A stretch of 64,000 nt of DNA from Strigamia acuminata (GCA_949358305.1 OX442315.1:1612001-1676000), one strand, 5' to 3'; counted from the first letter of the stretch, positions 51,788 through 63,138 are shown. Numbers and translations: made by a program. The notes: generated by a model not told the origin, from the letters alone.

Positions 51788-52196
51788 CAGCGTTTGACGT
51801 TGGATAACTTCTACGATTCCACGAGAGCGGCACAAAGACGGTATTTCTCGCCAACCACACGTGAAGTGTGAACGAGAAAGTAGCAGAATTCGAGACGGCG
51901 CAAAACGAATGAACAATTTGCCGCACCAAGTCGCCACATTTATGAACAATTATACAAATATAGTGTTTATTCTCGATATAATTATATTTAGTTTAGTAAT
52001 GTGCTAGGATTTACACTAACATATTTATAAGGGCAAACTAACATATTTATAAGAGCGAACTAACATCGCAACACTGCACTTAGTTGCGATTAACCAGTAC
52101 AAAAAGTGTTTTTGAGGAAATTAGTTCGAATTCAGTGTGAAACTGTTTGAAGTGCTACTTTTCATCAAGTTCGAGTCGTTACGATTGGAAATCATT
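51788..52196 (+). other. Element F leader, part 2
   Basis: Resumes the leader interrupted at 41721. It holds hairpin 2 (51844-51879) and a short direct repeat, (g)aactaacatatttataagRgcg, near 52013-52060. The first in-frame ATG of gag is at 52197. Confidence 0.6.
51844..51879 (+). other. Element F leader hairpin 2
   Basis: Stem TTTCTCG (51844-51850) pairs with CGAGAAA (51873-51879). The inner stem CACAC (51856-51860) pairs with GTGTG (51866-51870) around GTGAA. Inner sequence and geometry match hairpin 1, while five of the seven outer pairs differ and still pair. Confidence 0.7.
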
Positions 52197-53733
52197 ATGG
52201 ATTCGGACAAATTGGACAGGAAAGTCACACTACTAAACCGGACAAATTACGATAGCTGGAAACAACAGATAAAGGTGCTTTTAATGCATCACGGATGCTG
52301 CACATTCACGGACGGAACCGAAGAAGCTTTAGCACCAGGAGCATCTTGGCGCGATCGGTCGGATTATAAATTACGCAAAGGACGGGCCTTTAGTTTGATT
52401 TATTATTCGATAGAAGAACAATATCACGAACTGCTCAGCGGGGTCAACGATGCCAAGAAAGCGTGGGATACGCTCAAAGCCAACTTCGAACCAGTATCTC
52501 GTGCCAGGATAATTCGTTTGCTGGACGAATTCTTTAGCCTAAAATACGACCCGGCGGTTAAAATACGAAATGCAGCGAAAAAGCTCGCCAACGTGAAACA
52601 CAAACTAGAAGATTTGTATCAGGCATTTCAACTGATTCGGTATTTGCCACAAGAATACCAATCAATTGTCCAGGCTATTTACCGATGGGAGGACGCGAAT
52701 TTTACGCTCCAGAAGGTGGAGACGGAATTGGTCGCCGAAGAAGGCAGATTAGCCCAACAACGAAGGGATTCGGGCCAGGGGCCAATTGTGGATGCATTTA
52801 GCATGGGAATGAACTCCACAAACATCAAAAACAGCGACAATTCACAGAAAAATCAGCAACAACAAGGAAACAATAGCCAAAATCGAGGCGGATATCAAGG
52901 CGGACAAAAGGGTGGCCGATCGAACTATAGAGGCGGCAAAAACACGAGGGGTTTTCAAGGAAACACGACCGGATCATCAGGACGGGGGCCGTGTTTTCGC
53001 TGCAATCAACCAGGGCATTGGGCGCGCGATTGTACGACGCAATTGCCACCAAACAACAATTTAAACACGAATAGTGCTGAAGAACTAGACGCCAACATGT
53101 TAGATGTCGGATTTTTAACAGAATTGGACAAAGAAGAGATGCTGCAGTGCAGCACAGCAAACAATTGTTGGATATACGACACCGGGGCGACCGGACATTT
53201 CTGTAAGGAGAAGGATCAGTTCTTCAATTTCAAACCAACCACTGGAACTATCAGCCAAGCGGATAAAAAGACATTAATACAAATCCAAGGCGTTGGCGAT
53301 GTCTGCGTTATGTGCGTCGTTGGGAAAGAAACAATTCCGATAACTTTGAAGAAAGTTTACTACGCACCGGATTTGAGGAGAAATTTAATGTCGGGACCGT
53401 GCATAGACGAGGCGAGATGCAAAGTTGCGATTGGCTGCGGAATAGTTAAGATTTACGATCCACAGTGGAAAAGACAATTAATGCAAGCGGAGAAAAAGGA
53501 CAGATTGTACTACATTAAAACGAGTGATCAGAAACCAGATTTTGAAAAGTTGAGAGACAAGCAAAACAACAAAGCTAGTTTTGGCGAACAACAAAAACAA
53601 CCGTCAACTGGATCAACAAGAAGTGCATCTAATCCAGAAGAAGCTAGACTTTGGCACGAACGATTGGGACACATTCATTTTCCGAGTGTACAAGGAATGA
53701 GTAGAGGTAATGCAGTAATTGGACTGCCTACAT
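52197..53733 (+). pseudogene. gag-pol: Element F Copia Gag-protease part, interrupted by element B
   Basis: It starts at ATG 52197 (MDSDKLDRK); the frame is open further upstream, but this is the first ATG. The Copia Gag domain (LNRTNYDSWKQQIKVLL, YRWEDANFTLQKV) is followed by an Asn/Gln/Gly-rich linker, a CCHC knuckle, CFRCNQPGHWARDC (from C266), the protease WIYDTGATGHF (D328), and the start of GAG-pre-integrase (LWHERLGHI, about 485). Element B enters after codon ACA at 53730-53732, and the frame then stops at 53736-53738 inside the LTR. The remainder continues in frame at 63139. Only Gag and protease could come from this locus now. Confidence 0.92.
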
Positions 53734-55636
53734 TGTGACGGTGACGACCACAACTCCCATTTAACAATGGTACCGGGAAGAGATCGCAATAAATAAACAG
53801 TGAATACAATACGAGATAAATACAAGACAGTTTATTGTTGGTAAACAATAATATCAAGGCTAAATTATACATAGGACTAATGCCGACATTTGGCAAGTTA
53901 AATCAGCTATTAAACTATACAAAGAATTGGCCAACTGGCCCTAGAATAATATCACTACGGGTCTGGAATATGGGAGCGGTTTCCCCATCGCTCGACCTGA
54001 TTATAGATGTCATCTTAAGCCGGATGGCTGTGTCCTGGAGTCCGATACGGCTTCGCTGGTTTCCTTGGTTCGCTGTGTAAACTATCGCACGTCGATAAAT
54101 CGAATGATCTGAGCATTGCGGTTGACTTTGTCTGCACCGCCACAACTTTGGGAGGATATTGGTGTAAGTAAATGTATTCATTTACTTATCAATATTCCAC
54201 TTATGAATTATATTTAATTCATATCGTTGTGAATTCTTATTTAGATATTTCGGGAATAAGTTGTCGTCAACTTATCGGTTATATTGAGTTCAATATGAGA
54301 TTAAGTCTTCTGACTTGATTTTGGTCCAACTGGTTGTCGAGTTTAAGTTTTGCTGTTATAAATAAAATGAAGATTAAGCTTCCCGTCGCAACACACAATT
54401 GCCATCGATTAGAATATACGCCTTGCCATGCAGAACGGTATCAAGCGTCCCCGGCGTCGCAGCACGGTCGTCCATCGAGTGGTTGACGGTACCACGTACA
54501 CAGGGGTCGATAGCTCGCGGCTCCGCACAGCAGTTTTATCTCTCGCGGTACTAATAATAGACCGACTGCTTTGGCATCGAATACCATGAGAATCAGCTTG
54601 CCAAACACTTGGTGCTACTCGTGGTTACTGTAAAACAGACTGCTTTGGCACCATCAGGTGAAGGAACCGATTCTCAACAATACCGATGCTACTCGTGGTA
54701 ACGGAATACGTTCATACCGAAAAAGACAACTTGGTCCTGTCCGGAGGATACTGAATTGCACAACGGCGGGTTCTCCTTCGGCGTCGCAACCGTAGACTGT
54801 AACATTTATGCAACATAATAATCCCAGCACTTCGACTTCAATTGCCGGCGGTGGCATGATTCTGTAGAATCATGCAACGGTTCTTTGCGAATAAATCAAC
54901 AAAGAACCAAAAGGTTTTTTTACGTGAACAACGAATCATATTTCTTAAGTAACAATACCAAACAGAAAATAATCAAACAGAGCTGCAGAATGGCCGGTTG
55001 TTTGGGTTTATATAACCTGACTGGATTAAGGATTAATCCAGTTATCCAATTGGAACATGGGTTCCACGAATCCCTCCAATCCCGTATCACCGGAAGTGGA
55101 TACGGAGGAACAATGTGCTAATTCTCACCACAACCGGAACTGGATACCCAGGACCGGAAATGGATCCACCAATCAGATCTATTGGTTGATCGATTGATCA
55201 CCAAATGTCCTGTCCCGCAGAAAATGGAAGTTACATTGTATTTAACATCACAAGACATTAATATATCTTTATATTAATGTTCACAAAGCTTCGTTTCATT
55301 CTAGTAAATATAGTTTTATATTTATTTACATGTTTTATATTCATATCTTGAATTTGCCGCTAAATCGTAATCGCGCCATCTTGTGGCAACATTGCGCATT
55401 GACAAATGCGGTTTTAGCAGACGACTCTTCGTGATTCGGCCGGAATCCTTTGATATCAAGTAGGAATGAGTGTTTATTCTTAATAAACGAACATCTTTGT
55501 ATTTGAAACATCATAAATAACTTTATTCCAGACATTTATCAGTTTTACACAGAATATCTTCGAGATATCATGATAATGGCGCAACAGCGCTTCTTTCTAA
55601 GAAAATAGGCATTTATAGCCATTGTAAACCGTCACA
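53734..55636 (-). repeat. Element B 3' LTR
   Basis: TGTGACGG...CCGTCACA on the plus strand, matching 61236-63138 with no difference noticed by eye. It is homologous to element A's LTR over most of its length, with an additional segment near 55400-55620. Confidence 0.94.
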
Positions 55637-56229
55637 CATCCCCCTTAATAACACAATTATATAAAATTTTATAGAGTTTTCGTTATTCTCCTAATTAGCA
55701 TAAATGCTATTTTCGGACTTGATGTATCTTGGAGATACCGTGACTTCCAATTTCGAATTTGAGCTTACATAAACTAACTTGAATTATCTAAGTTCTGATT
55801 TTCTGCCGAAATAATCTTTTCTAATAGCCTAAATTCAAGTCCAGAATTTATTTCCAAGTCTTCTTTTTGAAGAAACTTTCGTCATACATAAAATCATCAT
55901 TTGTGTTATCACAAAATATTTATTTCATATGCCTAGTCAGATGTATCGCTATAAATATACAATAAATAGCTTTTAGATGATAAGAGTTGACAATTTAAGA
56001 ATCAAAATGTCCCCCTTAATTGTCATGACCGGAGTCACTTGGTATTCTTTGTACAATTGACTAATTTAATTAAACTAGTTGTCTTAATAATGTAGCATTA
56101 CTTTTCAAAATTTTGTTAATTCTAACTTTTATATTTTGTCCCCCTTTTCTTTAGAAGAGAGGTCATGATTTTTAGAAGAGGATTTTCTGTTTACACTATA
56201 ATCGGGGAATCTTTGTGTATCATATCATG
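55637..56229 (-). other. Element B 3' untranslated region with polypurine tracts
   Basis: On the minus strand TTAAGGGGGATG (about 55637-55648) precedes the LTR as polypurine tract. Two more GGGGGA tracts lie at 56010-56022 and 56139-56149. No gene was recognised. Confidence 0.65.
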
Positions 56230-57711
56230 TTAATCAACATGATTCTTTGCTAAATATTGAGCTCGCATATTTGCAAATTTCCGAGATCTCTCAGCCTGCT
56301 GTACTGATTTCTTTCGACGTTTTTTCTTTGGGCAGTTACACACAGTGTACTCACTTGGCAGTGTAAATGACCGTGACGACCCAACTTTTTGTTTTAGGTC
56401 ATCTCTGGAAAACCATACATGAATGGGACCCTCATTGGAAAACCATACGTGGAAAGGACCCATATTTGGAATTGTGAAATCCCGCAACAAACGAGGGGAT
56501 CTATATTTGACTCTAAGTCGTGGAACTGATGATTGGAAACCTGGGTTTTCAGTCAGTTTTTGAACATGTTGGTTTGTACTTGAAGTTTCTTCATCACCAG
56601 CTGGACTTGGTGACCGAAAACGCTTTTTTGAAGTTCTTAATTCCTCTCGTTGAGATGAATTATTCTGGATATTGCAGGGTTGCTTTCCAGACGCAAATTG
56701 TTGTATCTCCGTCAGATTGACGACTGGGACGGGTTTTAGTCGTTGGTTACGGTATTGATTTCGAAATACGAATTGTTGCGCTTCGTTTATATTTTTAAAT
56801 TCAGCTGAATTTAACTGGTATTGTTTACAATACTGTTCGAATTGATACCGGATCTCCCGTGGGTTAGTCAAAAAACTTTCTTTTTTAGGTTTAAAATCAT
56901 TCTCATTATCGTGTTGGTAATACTTTTTCAAGGGAAAAGTTTGCTTGACCTTTTTTCGATTTGAAATGGGCGTTAGGTAGAATTGTCTTGGCTGGGGACT
57001 CTTCTTGGTAGACAAATCATACGTCCGCAAACATGAGTTTGTGATCGGCGATCGGGCACGTTGTTGTACGTTATTTGACTGCAAATGTTTGTTTGGAGTC
57101 CGAATATCTTTCCTTTGCGTTGATATTGGTGGCCCAAAACTTTTGTTTACGGTTCCCAATTCTTTTGATAGCGGTAGGTTAATCGACAGATTAAGGCTAG
57201 CCACATATCGTTGTGCTTCAGCTGGATTAGCATATCGAACTGAAATTAGCTGATCTCGATTGTAAACGAGTTTTAATTTGTTCTGAACAACCGACTGGTT
57301 AGTTAACGAACTCTCTGGACGAGAATTATTAGGTTTATAATTCTCTTCCCCCTTATCTACCGAATTAGGTGGTTTAAACTTTTCTAACTTAGATCCCCTA
57401 CTGGATGTTTGAAACATAGTATGAGAATCTTGATTCACTAAGTTTCGGCTGTATGTTTGTGGATTCCGTACTGGATCTTGATGTGAAGATTGAGATTGGG
57501 TACGATCTCGCCAGTTCCTAGCTTTTACATAGTCTGAAGCTTCGATTATATTTTTAAACTTGGTTTTATCCAGTCCATGACGATTACAATACAGAGTAAA
57601 ATGATCGGGAATCTTTTCTGTTTGATCGCCAAGTGGTACAGAACTTAAATTTAAGTTTGTCTGCTTATTATTTCCTTTTGGATCGATCATATTCAATGGT
57701 TTTTGAGCCAT
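56230..57711 (-). CDS. Element B Gag-like protein with repeated YC-EA motif
   Basis: The first ATG in the frame is at 57711, giving about 493 residues. The N terminus (GDQTEKIPDHFTLYCNRHGL, then FKNIIEASDYV) is clearly related to the N terminus of element A Gag. A second copy appears near residues 305-330 (FEQYCKQYQLNSAEFKNINEA) and a partial one near 165-180 (YANPAEAQRYV). The C terminus has a duplicated GPxHVWFS phrase and a basic nuclear-localisation-like PKKKRRKK. No Gag capsid helices, CCHC knuckle, protease or RT are visible. The ORF is long and intact in an otherwise noncoding element, hinting that the protein is useful to it, perhaps by tethering its RNA to A-type particles. Function is inferred only. 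Confidence 0.75.
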   Translation of the reverse strand: MAQKPLNMIDPKGNNKQTNLNLSSVPLGDQTEKIPDHFTLYCNRHGLDKTKFKNIIEASDYVKARNWRDRTQSQSSHQDPVRNPQTYSRNLVNQDSHTMFQTSSRGSKLEKFKPPNSVDKGEENYKPNNSRPESSLTNQSVVQNKLKLVYNRDQLISVRYANPAEAQRYVASLNLSINLPLSKELGTVNKSFGPPISTQRKDIRTPNKHLQSNNVQQRARSPITNSCLRTYDLSTKKSPQPRQFYLTPISNRKKVKQTFPLKKYYQHDNENDFKPKKESFLTNPREIRYQFEQYCKQYQLNSAEFKNINEAQQFVFRNQYRNQRLKPVPVVNLTEIQQFASGKQPCNIQNNSSQREELRTSKKRFRSPSPAGDEETSSTNQHVQKLTENPGFQSSVPRLRVKYRSPRLLRDFTIPNMGPFHVWFSNEGPIHVWFSRDDLKQKVGSSRSFTLPSEYTVCNCPKKKRRKKSVQQAERSRKFANMRAQYLAKNHVD

Positions 57712-57889
57712 AAAAAAATTCAAAATCTGACGATTTTAATTCTTTAATTTATAAAGAAGACGAATATAATACACTTTTCAACAAGAAACACTTCTAAACT
57801 TTACTTTTGACAAAATAAAATTAAACTTCGCGTTTGTTTGACACGTGTTAGCTTTTGCAGGTTACACGGCACACAAAATTCGAATCGTG

Positions 57890-58150
57890 ACTGAAATCGG
57901 GACGGCGTGGTCAAGATGACTCTGGAACACGTCTTCTGGTCTGGTCTGGATGCGAATGATCAGTATCTGATCTGGTCCTCCTTTAATAGCAGGGGGCTGG
58001 GGATCCCTAGATCTCCCAACTTCTGATTGGCGGATGTTAGTGTCGGCCAATGGTATAAAGGACGTTACATCTATTTAGTAGTTCTCTACTAAGTCCGTTC
58101 CCTTCGAGATTCAATTTTACCGATAAAATAAAATTCCTTCGGGAAGACAT
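57890..58150 (-). promoter_or_regulatory. Leader block conserved with element A
   Basis: Aligns by eye with 16500-16760, including tctggtctggtctgga and ctcctttaatagcagggggctggggatcc, and ending with ctactaagtccgttc and ccgataaaataaaattccttcg. It lies just upstream of the ORF in both elements. Confidence 0.5.
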
Positions 58151-61100
58151 TCGTAAAATATTGTATTTTTCAAATGAAAATAAAATAAACTTACTTCAAT
58201 CTTCTTGAACTTTGGGATTTTTACCAATCCAAATAATTAAATAACTTTTCTTCAAAAAATATTTTTCTTTTAATTATTCCGTTAGTGTGTGATATCGTTA
58301 CAACCACAACTTTAATAAAGTTTTCTCAAACTCTCAATTTTTCTTATTCTTATTCAATTATCGTTCAAATAATCATTCCTTTGTAATTGAAATCTATTTT
58401 CGATTCCCAACATTGTGTATTCATTTCCAATAGGAAGAATAATTTGACCAAGTCTTTACTTTTTCGGGTTTAAATTCCATTTTTCGAGTGTGAAAAAATA
58501 AATTTTCACCATCCATCTCCCCCTTTTTTAACAAATTTTTTTAACAAATAAAAATTCGTTAAAATTCTTTAAATTTGTTTTGCGAGAAAAATTATCTAAT
58601 TCTCTAATCTTCCAAAAGAAAATATTCGAAATTTTACTTTAAACGATAAAGTTATTGGTACAAATGTGTACTTGTTTTTCGGGAGAAAACTATTCGACAA
58701 TCCTTTAGACTTTTGGGTAAAAATTATTCATCAAATCTTTCTTTTTTGATGACAATTGCTTTGATTTTTCGAAAGAAAATATCTAGCTAAATTCCACTTT
58801 TCCTGAGCGGACAATTGTTTTCACAATTAGTTATTCCTTTGCGATATTTACGAAGGACGTGTCTTTGATTATTCGTTTTAATAATTTTCGTCCCCCTTAT
58901 CTCTAATAACGAGATGTTTTTGCAGAGATCTTTTATCTTTTGAATGAAAGAATATTTAAATCTCAATTGTCGTAAATACCTTCATCTGCTGCAGCATTTC
59001 CTCAATTTGAACTTTTCAAATGAAAAGACAAATCTGGAGAACTTTCACTGTCAAACTTCTATTCCTATCGCGCCAAAATTCGCAATTCACTGGTTTGGAA
59101 TTCCGTATAACACGTGACACAATAACAGTATCGATGTCACAATTAAGCAGTTTACTACTCGGTCCGCGCGAGGACATGTAAATTACTTTTTTCCGATAAA
59201 AATAATTTTTCTTTGAAAAATATTTGAAATTGATTTTTCACAACTACTTTTGAATGAAATAAAATGAAGTTATTCCAACTTTTCGTTAATTGCTCACACA
59301 TAACATTCCCTTTACTGTGGGATTTGCATCGAAATTCCATTTTTAAAGAACCTTTCTTTTACTTATCGCAAATAAAACATATTCAATCGTTTTTCTGATT
59401 AAACTTTAACACGTAAATTACGAACGAAATATATGATGACATTCCATTAACCTTTAGGAAAATTGACTAAATTCTTAATTTTTAGAGAAAAATAATGTAT
59501 CTAGAATCTTTCCTTTTCCGAATAAAATCTATGTTCAAAATAGAAGATAAATCTTGTGCAATTCTTAGTTTTTTCGAATGGAAAAATACAACTTTTCATC
59601 AGCGGTGATTTATTTGATTTTTCCGAAAGAAAAATAATTACTTTGAAACTTATTTTCTTCGTTTAAATCAGCTATCTGATTTTAAAGCTTCAATCCAATC
59701 AAAAAATATTCGCTCCGTAAATATTTCATGTGGCAAAGTTCATAGCCACAAATGGATTTGTTATTCCGGTTTTAAGAAATCATGTGGGAAAATGTCCGAT
59801 TAGATTACTAAAAATATTCGTTGTTTTTCAAACAGCTAAATTTCATTTAGAAATTCTCAAAATTTGGGAGACCCAAATATCGTTGGAAACTTAAAACACT
59901 GTTAAATTTCCGAAAGGAAAGATTGAATGAAATCCTTTTACTTTTCCGAGGGAAAGCGTTTATCGTGATTCGTAACTTTCAATGTAAAAAATACTATTCT
60001 ATGTGGTCGGCAACTTCATTCGCCGCCATTTTATATTTTCTTAATTTCCATTGTCCCGAAGGAAAAAATGTACTTTTTGTGAAAATAGTTAATTCCTTCA
60101 AATAAAGGTAATATTCATTTCGATTTGCAAATCTTTTCTGCGAAATGGAGTGTGTTGTTTTTCTCCAACAACTAAATTATCTTTGGTACCGATGGCAGTG
60201 GAAAAATTAGTTCGCGACACTTAAATAAATCTCTACGAACCTTCTGTAACATTTCTCCGCTGTCTTTTATCTGTTGTCCGCCATAATTTCCAAGCATTCG
60301 TTCGCACCTTGCGTTGAAGGTTTGAGTAGCTTCCCTGCTGCGTTTGATACGGAGATCGACGCGTATTGCTATGGCGCGTGGTCGCTGGCTATCGGTGTCG
60401 ACGTACAGTTACAAGAAACTTAATTTCTTGTAAATATTTCCAAATAGTTGCGGTGTTTTCTTCGTTTTAACTTTTCAGGTGGAAAGATAAATTCGTAAGA
60501 AGTCCGCCTTCTAAACTTGTATGTTTTTAGCTTTTCGAAATAAAACAAACTTCGAAAAAAAATATCTGTATTCTTATTTCACTCGAAACTTTTTTGATTT
60601 CTTATTTAAAATACTTCGTATTCCTTAAATTGTCGAACGAAAATAGTAAAGAGAGTTCACTAAACGTTTCCATTTCGTCAGTTTAACTTTTCACATGAAA
60701 ATATAAACTGAAAATCTATTTGTCTGTTTTAACTAAAATTTTTTAGTTAATATCGGATTCAAGATTCGCTTTTGCAATTCGATCGAATTAATTTGCAACC
60801 TATTTCAGTGATCGTGTGATAGGTCTATAACTTCCGAAATTCCTAGTTAAAGGACTGTTTTGGTGTTTCTCAAGAAAATAAACATGGTTTGAAACTTGTC
60901 TGTTTTTTAACTAAATCTTTTAGTTAAATATTTATCTCAAAATTCACTTTTACAATTCTATCGAATTTAATTGCAACCTAATCTCGGTGGGACCTCCACG
61001 TGTGAGATTAGGTGGTAGTCTTTGAAATCCCTAAAATCTTCAAACGAAAATAATGAAGGAAAATCTACTACGTATTTCTATTTCATCAGTTTAACTTCTT

Positions 61101-61214
61101 CACATGGAAATATAAACTGAAAATTTAATCTGTCTATTTTTAACTTAAATCTTTTTGTTAAATATTTATCTCCAATATTCACTGTTGCAATTCAATCGAA
61201 TTTAATTGCAACCT
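58151..61214 (-). other. Element B long AT-rich leader with palindrome array and repeats
   Basis: No coding sequence was recognised in about 3 kb. Roughly twenty short imperfect palindromes of the form TTTTC-n(4-5)-GAAAA are scattered through it (for example 58673, 58775, 59015, 59570, 59615, 59945, 60475, 60690). The last 500 bp contain three tandem copies of the PBS-proximal sequence, one with a second complete primer site. Confidence 0.6.
60980..60998 (-). repeat. Duplicate tRNA-Gln primer site in element B leader
   Basis: The plus strand aatctcggtgggacctcca repeats the true primer site (61215-61233) exactly, 235 bp inward. The duplicated unit (about 60900-61005 and 61133-61240) also includes the first bases of the LTR (tgtga). 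A more diverged copy lies near 60720-60825. Confidence 0.85.
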
Positions 61215-61233
61215 AATCTCGGTGGGACCTCCA
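61215..61233 (-). promoter_or_regulatory. Element B primer-binding site (tRNA-Gln)
   Basis: TGGAGGTCCCACCGAGATT on the minus strand, 2 nt inside the 5' LTR and identical to the site of element A. Confidence 0.85.
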
Positions 61234-61235
61234 CG

Positions 61236-63138
61236 TGTGACGGTGACGACCACAACTCCCATTTAACAATGGTACCGGGAAGAGATCGCAATAAATAAAC
61301 AGTGAATACAATACGAGATAAATACAAGACAGTTTATTGTTGGTAAACAATAATATCAAGGCTAAATTATACATAGGACTAATGCCGACATTTGGCAAGT
61401 TAAATCAGCTATTAAACTATACAAAGAATTGGCCAACTGGCCCTAGAATAATATCACTACGGGTCTGGAATATGGGAGCGGTTTCCCCATCGCTCGACCT
61501 GATTATAGATGTCATCTTAAGCCGGATGGCTGTGTCCTGGAGTCCGATACGGCTTCGCTGGTTTCCTTGGTTCGCTGTGTAAACTATCGCACGTCGATAA
61601 ATCGAATGATCTGAGCATTGCGGTTGACTTTGTCTGCACCGCCACAACTTTGGGAGGATATTGGTGTAAGTAAATGTATTCATTTACTTATCAATATTCC
61701 ACTTATGAATTATATTTAATTCATATCGTTGTGAATTCTTATTTAGATATTTCGGGAATAAGTTGTCGTCAACTTATCGGTTATATTGAGTTCAATATGA
61801 GATTAAGTCTTCTGACTTGATTTTGGTCCAACTGGTTGTCGAGTTTAAGTTTTGCTGTTATAAATAAAATGAAGATTAAGCTTCCCGTCGCAACACACAA
61901 TTGCCATCGATTAGAATATACGCCTTGCCATGCAGAACGGTATCAAGCGTCCCCGGCGTCGCAGCACGGTCGTCCATCGAGTGGTTGACGGTACCACGTA
62001 CACAGGGGTCGATAGCTCGCGGCTCCGCACAGCAGTTTTATCTCTCGCGGTACTAATAATAGACCGACTGCTTTGGCATCGAATACCATGAGAATCAGCT
62101 TGCCAAACACTTGGTGCTACTCGTGGTTACTGTAAAACAGACTGCTTTGGCACCATCAGGTGAAGGAACCGATTCTCAACAATACCGATGCTACTCGTGG
62201 TAACGGAATACGTTCATACCGAAAAAGACAACTTGGTCCTGTCCGGAGGATACTGAATTGCACAACGGCGGGTTCTCCTTCGGCGTCGCAACCGTAGACT
62301 GTAACATTTATGCAACATAATAATCCCAGCACTTCGACTTCAATTGCCGGCGGTGGCATGATTCTGTAGAATCATGCAACGGTTCTTTGCGAATAAATCA
62401 ACAAAGAACCAAAAGGTTTTTTTACGTGAACAACGAATCATATTTCTTAAGTAACAATACCAAACAGAAAATAATCAAACAGAGCTGCAGAATGGCCGGT
62501 TGTTTGGGTTTATATAACCTGACTGGATTAAGGATTAATCCAGTTATCCAATTGGAACATGGGTTCCACGAATCCCTCCAATCCCGTATCACCGGAAGTG
62601 GATACGGAGGAACAATGTGCTAATTCTCACCACAACCGGAACTGGATACCCAGGACCGGAAATGGATCCACCAATCAGATCTATTGGTTGATCGATTGAT
62701 CACCAAATGTCCTGTCCCGCAGAAAATGGAAGTTACATTGTATTTAACATCACAAGACATTAATATATCTTTATATTAATGTTCACAAAGCTTCGTTTCA
62801 TTCTAGTAAATATAGTTTTATATTTATTTACATGTTTTATATTCATATCTTGAATTTGCCGCTAAATCGTAATCGCGCCATCTTGTGGCAACATTGCGCA
62901 TTGACAAATGCGGTTTTAGCAGACGACTCTTCGTGATTCGGCCGGAATCCTTTGATATCAAGTAGGAATGAGTGTTTATTCTTAATAAACGAACATCTTT
63001 GTATTTGAAACATCATAAATAACTTTATTCCAGACATTTATCAGTTTTACACAGAATATCTTCGAGATATCATGATAATGGCGCAACAGCGCTTCTTTCT
63101 AAGAAAATAGGCATTTATAGCCATTGTAAACCGTCACA
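61236..63138 (-). repeat. Element B 5' LTR
   Basis: The partner of 53734-55636 (1903 bp each). It is followed on the plus strand by ACAT and the resumed element F reading frame. Confidence 0.94.

Larger units (their letters stand above)
53734..63138 (-). mobile_element. Element B: non-autonomous, gag-only Gypsy element related to A
   Basis: 9.4 kb with LTRs of exactly equal length (1903 bp) and target duplications ACAT (53730-53733 and 63139-63142) within element F's polyprotein. LTR ends, tRNA-Gln primer site, polypurine tract and leader block are shared with element A. The only substantial ORF is a Gag-like protein without capsid, zinc-knuckle or pol motifs. The 3.5-kb leader is unusually long. 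I infer that A-family or other Gypsy enzymes mobilised it. Confidence 0.92.

Noticed and set aside
59923-60105. Short ORF in the long leader of element B
   Set aside because: It is on the strand opposite to the element, AT-rich, without motifs, and shorter than expected chance ORFs in a region of this length.
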